DNA of 64,000 nucleotides, taken from contig NZ_CP022584.1 of the NCBI RefSeq assembly GCF_002240225.1, forward strand, positions 2,887,501-2,951,500, written 5' to 3'. A program made the translations under genes and the position numbers. Shown piece after piece: positions 35,249-45,069 of this stretch. Under the pieces are notes generated by a model. That model saw only the letters and a list, made by a program, of their open reading frames with translations, searched no databases and was not told where the DNA came from. The DNA comes from Paenibacillus physcomitrellae (lineage in GTDB: Bacteria > Bacillota > Bacilli > Paenibacillales > Paenibacillaceae). Position 1 is the first letter of the stretch; the number at the start of each line of letters is the position of its first letter.

Positions 35249-36496
35249 TTAATTTACTTTTGTAAAAAACCAACGCTGCGCGTCTGTGCCGTTATCCGTG
35301 TACTGCTGGACGGCCGCCCCATCCGCCGTGGAGGCGCTGGCTACATCCAGGACGAGACCGCTGACCTTGGATACCAGTTTAAAATAACCGCCCCCGGCGT
35401 CCACAATTCTCCACCTTTGCGCATCGGAGCCATTGTCATCCCACTGCTGGAGCTGCACTCCGCTGGCTGTTGAAGCGCTTGGCACATCCAGCACCTTTCC
35501 GCTGTGAATAGCGGTCAACTTATAATAGCCGTCACCGGTGCTGTCGACACGGAATTGTTGGTTTGGAGCCGTAAAGTTAGTCCACTGCTGGATTTTGGCG
35601 CCGCTTGCCGTGGAGACGTCCTTCACGTCAAGCACTTTGCCGCTCGCTTTGGAAGCGATCGTATAGATGCCCCCGCTGACAATAGGCGAAGGAGCCGGGG
35701 CCGAGGATTGCTGATAAACCCGCACATAATCGACCTGCATTTGCGCAGGAAATGCCGTTGAACTGTTCGGGCTGCCCGGCCAATTTCCGCCTACTGCCAG
35801 GTTCAGAAGAATAAAGAACGGCTTCTGAAATTCTTCCGTATTACCCGTGTTATTGGCAATATAGAATTCGTTATATGGATTGCCGTCTACAAACCAGCGG
35901 ATATAGTTTGCATCCCATTCGACGCTGTATACATGATACTGCGAGAAGTCCAGGCTTCCGGAGGCTTGGCCATAATCGGCATGACCATTGGCGTCCCAAT
36001 GCACGGTTCCATTCACGGAAGCGTTATTGTTGACCCGCTCCATGATGTCAATTTCACCGCTTTTTGGCCAGCCTACGGTATCAATATTGGAGCCCAGCAT
36101 CCAGAAGGCAGGCCAAAGACCTTGCCCGGATGGAAGTTTGATTCGGGCTTCAATTTTCCCATAAGTAAAGCTCTTCAGTCCCTGAGTTTTGATCCGGGCC
36201 GAAGTATAGTTCATACCGCCATAAGCTTCCTTCTGGGCGGTGATCACCAGATTGCCGCCTGTCACCTGCAAATTCTGAGGCCGGTCCGTATAATATTCCA
36301 GCTCGTTGTTCCCCCATCCGCCGCTGCCGGTCCCGATTTCTGCCTTCCAGTTATTCGTATTGAGAGAAGTTCCGTCAAATTCATCGCTCCACACCAGGTT
36401 CCATTCTCCGGCTGCATTAGCGCTTGTGAGCGGAGTCAGTGCAATCAGAAGTGTAAACAGGGTCAACAGGCTGAACCATTTTCCTTGTTTCCTCAT
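35249..36496 (-). CDS. secreted GH16 endo-beta-1,3-glucanase with ricin-type carbohydrate-binding domain
   Basis: A 415-residue extracellular enzyme that cleaves beta-1,3- or mixed-linkage glucans. The signal peptide covers 1-29 (cut after ANA). The GH16 domain (about 32-262) has the catalytic ExDxxE motif in GEIDIMERV (Glu148, Asp150, Glu153). The C-terminal ricin B/CBM13 module (about 275-413) has three internal repeats, seen as GKVLDVKDVST, GKVLDVPSAST and GLVLDVASAST, each followed by QQW or QQY. A cre-like site lies upstream, consistent with carbon catabolite control. Confidence 0.95.
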   Translation of the reverse strand: MRKQGKWFSLLTLFTLLIALTPLTSANAAGEWNLVWSDEFDGTSLNTNNWKAEIGTGSGGWGNNELEYYTDRPQNLQVTGGNLVITAQKEAYGGMNYTSARIKTQGLKSFTYGKIEARIKLPSGQGLWPAFWMLGSNIDTVGWPKSGEIDIMERVNNNASVNGTVHWDANGHADYGQASGSLDFSQYHVYSVEWDANYIRWFVDGNPYNEFYIANNTGNTEEFQKPFFILLNLAVGGNWPGSPNSSTAFPAQMQVDYVRVYQQSSAPAPSPIVSGGIYTIASKASGKVLDVKDVSTASGAKIQQWTNFTAPNQQFRVDSTGDGYYKLTAIHSGKVLDVPSASTASGVQLQQWDDNGSDAQRWRIVDAGGGYFKLVSKVSGLVLDVASASTADGAAVQQYTDNGTDAQRWFFTKVN

Positions 36497-36811
36497 TCCA
36501 TAGCCTCCTCTTCGATTTTAAGATTCTCACCCTGTCCCGCCTTCAGGCAGTCAGGAAACCTCCGAACAACATCCGGCCCCGGGCCGAGCAACCACCTCGC
36601 TTTAGTGAGAATTTTAATCAGAAGACGCCTGTTTAGGAGCCGATCTGATCCGGAAGGGCTAACCTATGCTTTGGTGATCAAGCCCCTCCTGGGTCATGGG
36701 CTATTTCTCTAATTTGGAAAAACAACCCATTTACCCCTCTTCATTATAAAGCGCTTACATAAGGAATTACAACCATTTTTTGCTAGATTAATAGCTTCCT
36801 GGCTTTATTAT
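36497..36811. other. intergenic gap upstream of the glucanase
   Basis: This 315-bp stretch should hold the glucanase promoter. Apart from the cre-like site at 36,746 I see no structured RNA or clear promoter pair. Confidence 0.4.
36746..36759. promoter_or_regulatory. cre-like catabolite control site
   Basis: ATAAAGCGCTTACA matches the CcpA cre consensus at 12 of 14 positions and has the palindromic AAGCGCTT core. It is about 250 bp from the glucanase start, so its target is inferred. Confidence 0.5.
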
Positions 36812-36816
36812 TAAAA

Positions 36817-36848
36817 AAGACAGCGCACGCACAAGGCGAGGCCGTCTT
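36817..36848 (-). terminator. terminator after the HPr-like gene
   Basis: An 8-bp stem with one G-U pair (36817-36824 and 36841-36848) is followed by six T residues on the minus strand. It ends the rapZ-yvcK-whiA-HPr unit. Confidence 0.65.
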
Positions 36849-36931
36849 CTTCCGTTTTATTCAAGAGAAATATAACCGAGCAAGAGCTATACCCGTCAAG
36901 AGATTACTCGACAGTTACAGCCGCTTATTGG

Positions 36932-37201
36932 TTATTGGTTCTCCAGCTCTTCCTTGCTAACAAGAGTCACTAAAGCGTTTGCAGCCTGTTCCGCATCCGC
37001 GCCTTCAGCACTAATGTAAATTTCAGTACCTGTACTGATCGCAAGGCTCATGATCCCCATGATACTCTTGGCGTTTACTTTCTTGTCGTCTTTCTCCACG
37101 AAGATTTCAGACGAATATTTATTCGCTTCCTGTACGAAAAGCGCAGCCGGTCGGGCGTGAAGCCCTGTCTTCAATCGAACAGTTACCGGTTGTTTGATCA
37201 T
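36932..37201 (-). CDS. HPr-family phosphocarrier protein at the crh locus
   Basis: The 89-residue HPr-like protein sits downstream of whiA, where Bacillus has crh. Unlike Crh, which lacks the PTS histidine, it retains His15 in TGLHARPA as well as regulatory Ser46 in NAKSIMGIMSL. It could therefore serve both in PTS phosphotransfer and, once Ser46 is phosphorylated by HPr kinase, as CcpA cofactor. Start at ATG 37,201 after GAGGGGG. The gap to whiA is 90 bp. Confidence 0.92.
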   Translation of the reverse strand: MIKQPVTVRLKTGLHARPAALFVQEANKYSSEIFVEKDDKKVNAKSIMGIMSLAISTGTEIYISAEGADAEQAANALVTLVSKEELENQ

Positions 37202-37291
37202 GGAAACTTACCCCCTCTTCAAATCATTCCGCATAGTATGGTCATTTTAATAAAAATAGTATACCATACAAAACTTGCTGCAAACCAGCCT

Positions 37292-38221
37292 TTAGCCTTG
37301 GCGAATTTTATCGGCCATCTCGTCAATCTTCCGCAAACGGTGATTCACACCGGATTTGCTGACTCCGCCCTTTAGAAGTTCGCCTACTTCTTTCAGGTTC
37401 ATATCGGGATAAGCCAGTCTTACCTCAGCGACCTCCCGCAGCTTATCCGGAAGATTATCGAGACCGATTTCGCGCTGCAGCAGTTTAATATTTTCAATTT
37501 GCCGCACGGCCGCTCCAATCGTTTTGTTGAGATTGGCCGTTTCGCAATTGACGATCCGGTTGACGGAGTTGCGCATATCCCGCATAATTCGGACGTCCTC
37601 GAACTTGAACAAGGCTTGATGTGCCCCGATCAGGCTTAGAAACTCAATGATCCTTTCGCCTTCCTTGATGTAGAAAATAAAGCCCTTCTTCCTCTCGATG
37701 CACCGGGCGTTCAGATGGAACTCAGCCGCAAGGTTAACCAGCGCCTGACAGTGCTCTTCATACATGGAGGCAATCTCCAGATGGTACGAGGAGCCCTCCG
37801 GATTGTTGACGGACCCTCCCGCAAGGAAAGCGCCACGCAAGTAGGCCCCCTTACAGCAGTCATCCTGGATCAGATCCGGATGAATTTCGTCCATGAACAT
37901 GAATCCTTCCGAAACGATCCTCAGCTCTTTAAGTATTTCCTGAACCCGGGCCGGAATACGGACAATGTATACATTATTTTTCTTCAGCCGCATCTTCTTG
38001 CGAACCAGCAGCTCTGTGTGCACATCAAAATGCTTCTTGATCAAAGAGTAAATCCGCCTCGCGATCGCGGCATTTTCCGTAGATATATCCAAAATGACCT
38101 TCTTGTTCGAAACCGAAACCGCGCCATTCATCCGAATCAGGGCTGACAGCTCAGCCTGTTCGCAGCAGGGCTCCGCCTCGACCATGGTCAATTCTTTTTT
38201 GGTTTGTGCCGCAAAGGACAA
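37292..38221 (-). CDS. whiA: DNA-binding protein WhiA
   Basis: A LAGLIDADG-homing-endonuclease-derived regulator with a C-terminal HTH, linked to division and chromosome segregation in Firmicutes. The start is TTG 38,221 after AGAGGTG, 5 nt beyond the yvcK stop; the frame upstream lies inside yvcK. The 309-residue protein has the N-terminal [11 protein letters not shown], the core [21 protein letters not shown] and the C-terminal helix [26 protein letters not shown]. Confidence 0.96.
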   Translation of the reverse strand: MSFAAQTKKELTMVEAEPCCEQAELSALIRMNGAVSVSNKKVILDISTENAAIARRIYSLIKKHFDVHTELLVRKKMRLKKNNVYIVRIPARVQEILKELRIVSEGFMFMDEIHPDLIQDDCCKGAYLRGAFLAGGSVNNPEGSSYHLEIASMYEEHCQALVNLAAEFHLNARCIERKKGFIFYIKEGERIIEFLSLIGAHQALFKFEDVRIMRDMRNSVNRIVNCETANLNKTIGAAVRQIENIKLLQREIGLDNLPDKLREVAEVRLAYPDMNLKEVGELLKGGVSKSGVNHRLRKIDEMADKIRQG

Positions 38222-38226
38222 GGGAC

Positions 38227-39219
38227 TCACCTCTTTCTTAACATCCAGTTTTGGACCAGGGACCAAATATGCTCGCTTAATTTATCCGCATCGTGACGCA
38301 AATAACGGCGGAACAGCACAAGCGTATCGGCAATCACCTTATAACCTCTGCTGGTCAGCACATCATAGTCGAGTTGAACGGGTTTGGCGCCTTTCTCGGC
38401 GTAGACATCCTGTACATGCAGCGGGATCTCTCCATCGTTCACAATGACATAATCGATCAAATGATGGCCTACATGATCATAAACGGCCTGCAAATGGTCA
38501 CTGACCGTATACCCGTCGGTTTCTCCAGGCTGGGTCATGACGTTGCAGACAAAAATTTTAATCGCCTTCGTATTATTCAGCACCGCTTCAGCCAGCTTAG
38601 GGACAAGCAGGTTCGGCAAAATGCTCGTATACAAGCTTCCGGGACCAATCAGGATCGCGTCCGCTTCCTTGATCGCCTGGACAGCCTCAGGCAACGGCTC
38701 CACCTGTTCCGGTTCGAGGAAAAGACGTTTGATCCTCCCCTGCGCCTCCGGAATCTTGGACTCGCCGGTTACGATACTTCCGTCCTCCATCTCCGCATGG
38801 AGGATAACAGCCTGATCCGCGGCAGGCAATACGCGCCCGCTGACGGCAAAGACACGGCTAAGCTCGCGCACAGCCGTTACGAAATCACCGGAAATATCGG
38901 TGATGGCCGCCAAAATCAGATTGCCGAGGCTGTGCCCGGCCAGCCCTCCCGAGCCTGCTGGAAAGCGGTAGCTGAGCATATCGGACATCAGCGGCTCGAC
39001 ATCGGCAAGCGCCGTTAACACGTTGCGGATGTCGCCCGGCGGCGGCATCTGCAGTTCATTTCTCAGAATACCAGAACTGCCGCCGTCATCGGCTACGGTT
39101 ACGATGGCCGTAATGTCGAGCGGCTTCTGCTTCAGCCCCCGCAGCATGACGGACAATCCTGTTCCGCCGCCCATCACAACGATGCGCGGCTTTCTTCCTT
39201 CGGAAGGCTGTTTACTCAA
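38227..39219 (-). CDS. yvcK: YvcK-family gluconeogenesis factor / putative cell-wall morphogenesis protein
   Basis: A UDP-sugar-binding protein of the CofD-like family, needed on gluconeogenic carbon sources in Bacillus. The 330-residue protein starts at TTG 39,219 after AGAGGTG. Motifs: [70 protein letters not shown] and [13 protein letters not shown]. Middle gene of rapZ-yvcK-whiA. Confidence 0.96.
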   Translation of the reverse strand: MSKQPSEGRKPRIVVMGGGTGLSVMLRGLKQKPLDITAIVTVADDGGSSGILRNELQMPPPGDIRNVLTALADVEPLMSDMLSYRFPAGSGGLAGHSLGNLILAAITDISGDFVTAVRELSRVFAVSGRVLPAADQAVILHAEMEDGSIVTGESKIPEAQGRIKRLFLEPEQVEPLPEAVQAIKEADAILIGPGSLYTSILPNLLVPKLAEAVLNNTKAIKIFVCNVMTQPGETDGYTVSDHLQAVYDHVGHHLIDYVIVNDGEIPLHVQDVYAEKGAKPVQLDYDVLTSRGYKVIADTLVLFRRYLRHDADKLSEHIWSLVQNWMLRKR

Positions 39220-39232
39220 TGTTGTTCACCTC

Positions 39233-40126
39233 TTAGGAACGGTCCCGGTCCGAATCACGGTGACTGACACGCACCGTCTCCGTTTCACTCGTACCCAGCA
39301 TCCGTCCCAGATATTCGGCAATAGCCACCGAGCGGTGTTTGCCGCCCGTACAGCCAATGCCAATAATGACCTGGCTTTTTCCTTCTTTATGATACTGAGG
39401 AATCAGAAAATGCAGCATATCCATCAGCTTGGTCAGAAACGATTGCGTCTCCGGCCACTTCATAACATATTCATATACATCGTTGTCTTGTCCCGTGTGT
39501 GGACGAAGCTGCTCGATATAGTGAGGGTTGGGCAGAAATCTTACGTCAAACACCAGGTCTGCATCAATCGGAATCCCGTATTTGAAGCCAAAGGAAGTAA
39601 TATTAACCGAAAGATTGCTGCTCTCCAAATGAGAGAACCGGGAAATAATCTTCTCGCGCAGCTGTGCAGGCTTCATGTTGGAAGTATCCAGCACCTGGGT
39701 CGCGGAAAGCTTCAGCTCGTCCAGCATCTTGCGCTCCAGCCGGATGCCGTCAAGCGGCATGCCCTGCGGGGCAAGCGGATGACGGCGGCGGCTTTCCTTG
39801 TACCGCTGAACCAGCACGGAATCGGTCGCATCCAGAAACAGAATCTCCGAATGGATTGTGAAATGATCTTTAATAAAATTAAGCGACTCCGACAGCGCCG
39901 TAAAGAATTCACGGCCCCGAAGATCAATGACGAGGGCCACCTTGGCTATTTTACCGTTGGACTGTTCAATCAGCTCCGCGAATTTCGGAATCAGCACAGG
40001 AGGCAGGTTGTCCACGCAGAAAAAACCCAGATCCTCCAGGCTCTTAACGGCAACTGACTTCCCCGCTCCCGACATCCCGGTAATAATAATCAAATTGGCT
40101 AAAGAAGTATGTTCCTGATCCGGCAT
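39233..40126 (-). CDS. rapZ: RapZ/YvcJ nucleotide-binding protein
   Basis: The 297-residue P-loop protein has Walker [10 protein letters not shown] (about 16-24), [12 protein letters not shown], and the C-terminal [16 protein letters not shown] motif. In E. coli RapZ is an RNase adaptor in glucosamine-6-phosphate sensing; the Bacillus homologue YvcJ binds GTP and its role is less clear. First gene of the conserved cluster; ATG 40,126 follows GGGAGG. Spacing to yvcK is 13 bp. Confidence 0.96.
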   Translation of the reverse strand: MPDQEHTSLANLIIITGMSGAGKSVAVKSLEDLGFFCVDNLPPVLIPKFAELIEQSNGKIAKVALVIDLRGREFFTALSESLNFIKDHFTIHSEILFLDATDSVLVQRYKESRRRHPLAPQGMPLDGIRLERKMLDELKLSATQVLDTSNMKPAQLREKIISRFSHLESSNLSVNITSFGFKYGIPIDADLVFDVRFLPNPHYIEQLRPHTGQDNDVYEYVMKWPETQSFLTKLMDMLHFLIPQYHKEGKSQVIIGIGCTGGKHRSVAIAEYLGRMLGTSETETVRVSHRDSDRDRS

Positions 40127-40220
40127 CAGAATTCCCTCCCTCTATAGTCTGACTCTCTCTATAACAAAAGAATAAAATAAGAACGGCTGAAACAGTCTGG
40201 AACGCAGTAAGCTTAAGAAA

Positions 40221-41171
40221 TTAAGAACGAAGGAACAGACCTGCCGCTCCTACAATACCCGCATCGTTGCCCAGTGTAGCCGGCACAATTTCCACGCCCC
40301 GCTGCAGCGGTTCAGGGGCAAATTTCGCATATACGCTGCGGATTTCATCAAACAAAATATCTCCGGCTTTAGATACGCCGCCGCCGATGATGAAACGCTG
40401 CGGATTCAGCACGGCAGCTACAGCCGCCATGGATTTGCCCAGATAGAAAGCGGCGCGGTTGACGATGCGCTCAGCGACTTCATCGCCATTCTTGGCGGCA
40501 TCGAACACATCTTTCGCCATGATGTTCTCCACTTGCGCCAAAGACGTACGGTCGCCGCGTTCAACGGCGTCCTTTGCCATGCGAATGATGCCTGTGGCCG
40601 AGGAGACGGTCTCCAGGCAGCCCATTTTCCCGCATCCGCATTGAATGGCTTCCAGATCAGGTACTACAGACATATGACCAAGCTCTCCGGCCAGACCGGA
40701 GAAACCTTGATAGATTTTACCACGGACAATGATGCCGCCGCCTACGCCTGTTCCCAGCGTATAGCATACGCAATCGTCTACGCCTTTGCCTGCGCCGCCC
40801 CAAGCTTCGCCGAGGGCCGCCACATTAGCGTCGTTATCTATTTTGATTGGCTTGCCGAGCCGCTCTTCAAGAATCGCGCGGACCGGAACGTCCCGAAAAC
40901 CTACATTGGGAGCCAGGATCACAACGCCTTCTTTAAGATCCGTAAATCCAGCGACGCCGGCGCCCACTCCTGCAAGCTGGTCCCAGCTGTATGGTGAGTC
41001 CTCTACAATCTGGCGGACATACTTCTCGATATTGGCAAGCACGGTATCGGTTCCTTTGGCAACTTCAGTAGGTCCTTCATAGGTCTGCAAAAGTTTGCCT
41101 TCTGCATTACAGATTCCGACCTTAACAGCCGTGCCGCCCAGATCGACACCAATGTAGATTTGTTCAGACAT
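40221..41171 (-). CDS. glk: ROK-family glucokinase
   Basis: ATP-dependent phosphorylation of glucose. The 316-residue protein begins IYIGVDLGGTAVKVGICN (phosphate-1 motif), has the substrate glutamate/histidine region GELGHMSV, and the ROK zinc motif CGCGKMGCLETVSSATGI. Catalytic aspartate lies in KIDNDANVAALGE. It lies 94 bp upstream of rapZ and could be co-transcribed. It may feed glucose-6-phosphate to the glycolytic operon to the left. Confidence 0.95.
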   Translation of the reverse strand: MSEQIYIGVDLGGTAVKVGICNAEGKLLQTYEGPTEVAKGTDTVLANIEKYVRQIVEDSPYSWDQLAGVGAGVAGFTDLKEGVVILAPNVGFRDVPVRAILEERLGKPIKIDNDANVAALGEAWGGAGKGVDDCVCYTLGTGVGGGIIVRGKIYQGFSGLAGELGHMSVVPDLEAIQCGCGKMGCLETVSSATGIIRMAKDAVERGDRTSLAQVENIMAKDVFDAAKNGDEVAERIVNRAAFYLGKSMAAVAAVLNPQRFIIGGGVSKAGDILFDEIRSVYAKFAPEPLQRGVEIVPATLGNDAGIVGAAGLFLRS

Positions 41172-41411
41172 GTATTAAGCCACCTTTTTTCTAAAATAAA
41201 ATAGTTGCTCCTAACTACCCACTATAAGCGAACCTCCCCCTGTGGTCAAGAGAATCAAAATGGCAGAAACCTTGCCGAATCAGGCTTTCAAAACCTTGAT
41301 TACCACACAGAGGGACCCCGGATAAACCGGTAAAATTTCATTTTTTCGTAACAATTTTGGTGCACGTCTCGTATAATGAGTAAAATACATAATTTGGAGG
41401 AATTCCCATTC

Positions 41412-41846
41412 ATGTTCCCTAACTCTCCGTCGGGCTTTAGCCCGGATACGTCCGGCTTTGATTTCCTGTTCTCTGTCTTTCCTTATCTGTTTGTCCTCGT
41501 GTTCCTGCTGATCGTCGGCAGCCTTCTGTTCAGAGGGGCCCGCTATGCCAAAAATGCCGCCTCCCCCCGGCAATCCGCCTTTGTCAAAGTCGTTGCGAAG
41601 CGCACGCGGGTGGAGCATCACAGCGGTACCCCATCGTTCACCGACGAACACTTCACAAGCACGCCCTCGCATTCTCATACCTACTACTATATTACGCTGG
41701 AGTTTGAGGATGGAGAACGTAAGGAGTTTCTGGACGTCAAAGGACTCTACGGCCTGGTAGCCGAAGACGATACCGGCTTTGCGGCTGTTCAAGGCGACTG
41801 GATTGTGGCGTTCGAGCGGACGGCGGCCCCTTCTTATTACTCGTGA
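41412..41846 (+). CDS. small membrane-anchored DUF2500-like protein
   Basis: The 144-residue protein is read from ATG 41,412 after GGAGG. One transmembrane helix (about 19-40, LFSVFPYLFVLVFLLIVGSL) is followed by a soluble beta-rich domain (AFVKVVAKRTRVEH, TYYYITLEFEDGERKEF, GLVAEDDTGFAAVQGDWIVAFER), as in DUF2500. Function unknown. It precedes the two-component genes with only 46 bp between, so it may share their transcript. Confidence 0.78.
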   Translation: MFPNSPSGFSPDTSGFDFLFSVFPYLFVLVFLLIVGSLLFRGARYAKNAASPRQSAFVKVVAKRTRVEHHSGTPSFTDEHFTSTPSHSHTYYYITLEFEDGERKEFLDVKGLYGLVAEDDTGFAAVQGDWIVAFERTAAPSYYS

Positions 41847-41892
41847 TATAATGCCAAAGAAGGGATTATGTTCGGAAAGGACGGGCTTAGAC

Positions 41893-42573
41893 TTGAACAC
41901 GGCGCTTAAACTGCTTTACATCGAAGACGATCCGGAGATCGGCGGCTGGGTCAGTACGGATCTTGAAAGCCGGGGGTACGAAATTATATGGCTGAAAAAT
42001 GGGGAGCAGGCGCTTAAGGAAGCCGCCGCCTGCCAGCTGGTTATTCTGGACGTCATGCTGCCGGGCCTCGATGGCTTTACGGTTGGACAGCGCCTGAAAC
42101 GGGAATACCCCGGCACTCCGATTCTGATGCTGTCCGCGCGTTCCTCCATTGATGACAAACTTCAGGGACTGCAGTTCGCGGATGATTATTTGACCAAGCC
42201 GTTTCATCCGGAAGAGCTGGCAGCCAGGGTGGACGTGCTTCTGCGGCGTTTCGGCGCACATGACAGCCAGCCTATCAGTCTGAAGCATCTGCTTGTATAT
42301 CCTCAGGAGAACCGGGTGACGCTCAAGGACAGCGGGGAAGAAATTCTGCTGACCGGCAAGCAGTTTCAAATCTTCCATTACCTGATCCGGCACCTGGGAC
42401 AGATCATGACTAAAGAACAAATTTATGAAGCCGTTTGGGAGGAGCCTTACCTCGAAGGCGACAAAACACTGATGGTGCACATCCGGTATTTACGGGAGAA
42501 GATTGAAAAGGACCCTGCCGCCCCCGAAGTCATCGAAACGATCCGCGGCGTCGGGTACAGGATTAAGGCATGA
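41893..42573 (+). CDS. OmpR-family response regulator
   Basis: The start is TTG 41,893 after GGAAAGGA; an upstream ATG lacks a site. The 226-residue regulator has a receiver domain with acidic pair Asp12/Asp13, phospho-acceptor Asp53 (VILDVMLPG), the Thr/Ser region MLSARSS and Lys in YLTKPF. A winged-helix effector domain follows (about 130-224, VWEEPYLEGDKTLMVHIRYLREKI). The stop overlaps the kinase start by 4 nt. Confidence 0.95.
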   Translation: MNTALKLLYIEDDPEIGGWVSTDLESRGYEIIWLKNGEQALKEAAACQLVILDVMLPGLDGFTVGQRLKREYPGTPILMLSARSSIDDKLQGLQFADDYLTKPFHPEELAARVDVLLRRFGAHDSQPISLKHLLVYPQENRVTLKDSGEEILLTGKQFQIFHYLIRHLGQIMTKEQIYEAVWEEPYLEGDKTLMVHIRYLREKIEKDPAAPEVIETIRGVGYRIKA

Positions 42574-44063
42574 GACGGAACACGATGAAGCGAGGCGGCA
42601 TCAGAGGAAAGGGCATCAAACGAAATAACATCCAACGAAATAGCATCCATGGAAAAGACCTGAAGCCGGTCCGGGTGATCCGGTTCAGGCAATCGCTGCT
42701 GTCACGGTACGTGCTGATCCTGCTTGTGGCCGTGGCTTTCGTTCCCATCTTTCTGCCCGCCAGCTTCCTCGGCTCCTGGCTGGTCAGCCGGATGATTTTC
42801 CCGGAGCCCGCGATTAGTCCGGAAGCAAAGCTGTACCGCAGCAGCCAGACCTTGACCGAAATGTGGCATAAAGAGGCGCTGCAGCTCAAGTCGGCAACGG
42901 AGGAACAGATTAACCAGAGGCTGCAGGTTCTCAAGCAGAAATACCCGGCGGCCTCGATGTTCCGGGTGGATCACGAAGGAAGGACAACCCTTCAGCTGCC
43001 GGAGCAAAGCGGCCTTCCGGATGTCTGGTCCACGGAGCAGCTCGTCGATTATATGAAGGAACGGCAAAGCGGCGGGCCGTTTACGATTGTTGCGTTTATC
43101 GGAGATAACGCAGACACGGGAAAAGGTTTTATCTCCTTTGAGCTGCCAAGGTCGCTGCTGAATTCCGCCCCGGACCGCGGCGCGGACTGGCGGTTCTATG
43201 GCCTTCTGCTGGCGATGCTGATCCTCCTGTTTGTAGGCATGTCCTATTGGTTTATCAGAAACATCAAACGCAGGCTGCTGCGGCTGTCCGCCGCAATGGA
43301 CAACCCGCCGGCCGGCGGCATCCCGCAGCCGATCACACCCGGACGGCCTGATGAAATCGGCATGCTGGAGCAGGCGTTTAACGGGATGATTGCCGAGCTC
43401 CGGCTGAGCCGCCGCAGAGAGCAGGAGGAGGAGGCGCTGCGCAAGTCGCTAATCAGCAATCTGTCCCACGATCTGCGCACACCTCTGACCGTCATTAACA
43501 GCCATCTTTATTCCTTGAAGGACGAACCGCTGACGGAGAAAGGCCGCAGCTCCGTTGCCTTGATGGAAACGAAAATGGACGACTTGAGCGGCCTGATCGA
43601 CCACCTCTTGTCTTATAACCTGCTGATCAGCGGTAAATACAAGCTGGAGCCGCACGCCCAGGATGTGCTGCGGCTCGTCCGGGAAAGCGCCGCGGCCTGG
43701 TATCCGCTGTGGGAGAAACGGCAGATCGAGCCGGAAATCGAGCTTGGCGGCCAGCCGCTGAACTGGCCGGTCGACAGCCAGGCGTTCCGCAGGGTGCTGG
43801 ATAATCTGTTCCAGAATATCTTGCGCCATGCGGCTTCCGGGCGGTACATCGGACTGTTTGCCGGCCAGCGCCGTGGACAGGCCGCTTTAGCCATCCGGGA
43901 TCACGGACCGGGCATGGAGGCAGACAGCGCAAATAAAGGCGCTGGTTTGGGACTCGCTATTGTAGACTTGCTGCTGAAGGAGATGGGGCTCGTCCGTGAG
44001 ACCGAAAGCAGCCACGAAGGAACAACCACATGGATCTATCCGATGCCTGGACGGCTGAATTAG
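42570..44063 (+). CDS. sensor histidine kinase
   Basis: A 497-residue membrane kinase. It has transmembrane helices at about 50-72 and 213-233, an extracytoplasmic region of about 140 residues, HAMP (about 234-290), HisKA with His300 in SNLSHDLRTPL, and a HATPase with N box LDNLFQNILRHA, G1 IRDHGPGM and G2 GAGLGLAIVDLLL. Translationally coupled to the regulator. The very arginine/lysine-rich first 40 residues are unusual and may be partly non-native if a later start is used. Upstream of an antibiotic-type ABC exporter, so it probably senses peptide antibiotics or envelope damage. Confidence 0.93.
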   Translation: MRRNTMKRGGIRGKGIKRNNIQRNSIHGKDLKPVRVIRFRQSLLSRYVLILLVAVAFVPIFLPASFLGSWLVSRMIFPEPAISPEAKLYRSSQTLTEMWHKEALQLKSATEEQINQRLQVLKQKYPAASMFRVDHEGRTTLQLPEQSGLPDVWSTEQLVDYMKERQSGGPFTIVAFIGDNADTGKGFISFELPRSLLNSAPDRGADWRFYGLLLAMLILLFVGMSYWFIRNIKRRLLRLSAAMDNPPAGGIPQPITPGRPDEIGMLEQAFNGMIAELRLSRRREQEEEALRKSLISNLSHDLRTPLTVINSHLYSLKDEPLTEKGRSSVALMETKMDDLSGLIDHLLSYNLLISGKYKLEPHAQDVLRLVRESAAAWYPLWEKRQIEPEIELGGQPLNWPVDSQAFRRVLDNLFQNILRHAASGRYIGLFAGQRRGQAALAIRDHGPGMEADSANKGAGLGLAIVDLLLKEMGLVRETESSHEGTTTWIYPMPGRLN

Positions 44064-44082
44064 CTGTCCAGGTCTTTTTTTT
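44046..44082 (+). terminator. terminator overlapping the kinase stop codon
   Basis: A 7-bp stem (44046-44052 and 44066-44072), extended by a partly paired inner segment, precedes eight T residues. It separates the two-component genes from the ABC genes, which then need their own promoter. Confidence 0.75.
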
Positions 44083-44097
44083 AAACAAAATTTAAAC
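44080..44097 (+). promoter_or_regulatory. candidate response-regulator binding repeat before the ABC operon
   Basis: TTTAAAC occurs twice (44080-44086 and 44091-44097) with an 11-bp period, the spacing used by OmpR-family dimers. It lies about 60 bp upstream of the ABC ATPase start. Confidence 0.55.
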
Positions 44098-44154
44098 TTG
44101 GCCTCCCCCTTGATTTAACCTTGACCCGGTAAGCTGGTAATCGAGGTGAAGAAC

Positions 44155-45069
44155 ATGAACGATTTTGTGATCCAAACACGCGGCCTGACCAAAACATATA
44201 AAGGCAGAGCCGCAGTTGACTCGCTGAACTTAAGTATACCTAAAGGGGAAATCTACGGGTTCCTGGGCCCGAACGGTGCGGGGAAAACCACTACCATCCG
44301 CATGCTGCTTGGCTTGATTCGGCCGACCAGCGGCAGCGTTAAGATCTTCGGCAAAGACCTGCGCAAGGAGCGGCTGTCCATTCTGAAAAAGGTCGGTTCC
44401 CTGGTCGAATCCCCTTCCTATTACGGCCATTTGAACGCGATAGAGAACCTGGAGGCCATCCGGCGGATTCTTGAAGTGCCGAAATCGCGCATCGCCGAGG
44501 TGCTGGACATCGTTTCCCTGACCAAAGAAGCGAAACGTGCGGTGAAAGGCTATTCGCTCGGCATGAAGCAGCGGCTTGGCATTGCCGCCGCCCTGCTCGG
44601 ATCGCCCGAGCTGCTCATTCTGGACGAGCCGACGAACGGGCTGGACCCGTCCGGCATTCAGGAGATCCGTGAGCTGATCAAGCGGATGCCACAGGAGCAC
44701 GGCATCACCGTGCTCGTCTCCAGCCACCTGCTCAGCGAAGTGGAGCAGATGGCCGGTTCGGTCGGCATCATTGCGCAGGGCCGGATGGTATTCCAGGACA
44801 GCATCCAGCATTTGAAGCAGCAGTCCGCCGGATCGATCTCGCTCCGGGTGTCGGAAGCGGAAACGGCCCTTTGGCTGGCCCGTGATGAAGGGCTGGTCGG
44901 CGAGCTGACTGACGGAAGCATCCGCTTCACCGGCTTGTCCGACCCGCAGGTAGCCTGGCTGATCCGCCGTCTGGTCGAGAACCGGCATGACATTTACCGG
45001 GTGGAAGAGAAACGGCAGTCGCTGGAGGATATCTTCATGCAGATTGTCGGAACGGGGGGATCGCTTTGA
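44155..45069 (+). CDS. LanF/BcrA-type ABC transporter ATPase
   Basis: The 304-residue ATPase starts at ATG 44,155 after GAGGTG. It has Walker A GPNGAGKTTT, signature YSLGMKQRLG, Walker B LLILDEPTNGLDP and switch VSSHLLSEVE, and a C-terminal extension typical of the lantibiotic-immunity group. First gene of a three-gene ABC operon following a two-component system, the LanFEG or Cpr arrangement for export of cationic peptides. Confidence 0.93.
   Translation: MNDFVIQTRGLTKTYKGRAAVDSLNLSIPKGEIYGFLGPNGAGKTTTIRMLLGLIRPTSGSVKIFGKDLRKERLSILKKVGSLVESPSYYGHLNAIENLEAIRRILEVPKSRIAEVLDIVSLTKEAKRAVKGYSLGMKQRLGIAAALLGSPELLILDEPTNGLDPSGIQEIRELIKRMPQEHGITVLVSSHLLSEVEQMAGSVGIIAQGRMVFQDSIQHLKQQSAGSISLRVSEAETALWLARDEGLVGELTDGSIRFTGLSDPQVAWLIRRLVENRHDIYRVEEKRQSLEDIFMQIVGTGGSL

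Noticed and set aside
41280..41900. Minus-strand frame of 206 codons between glk and the response regulator
   Set aside because: The plus-strand DUF2500-like frame has a ribosome site, a clear membrane helix and better codon use.
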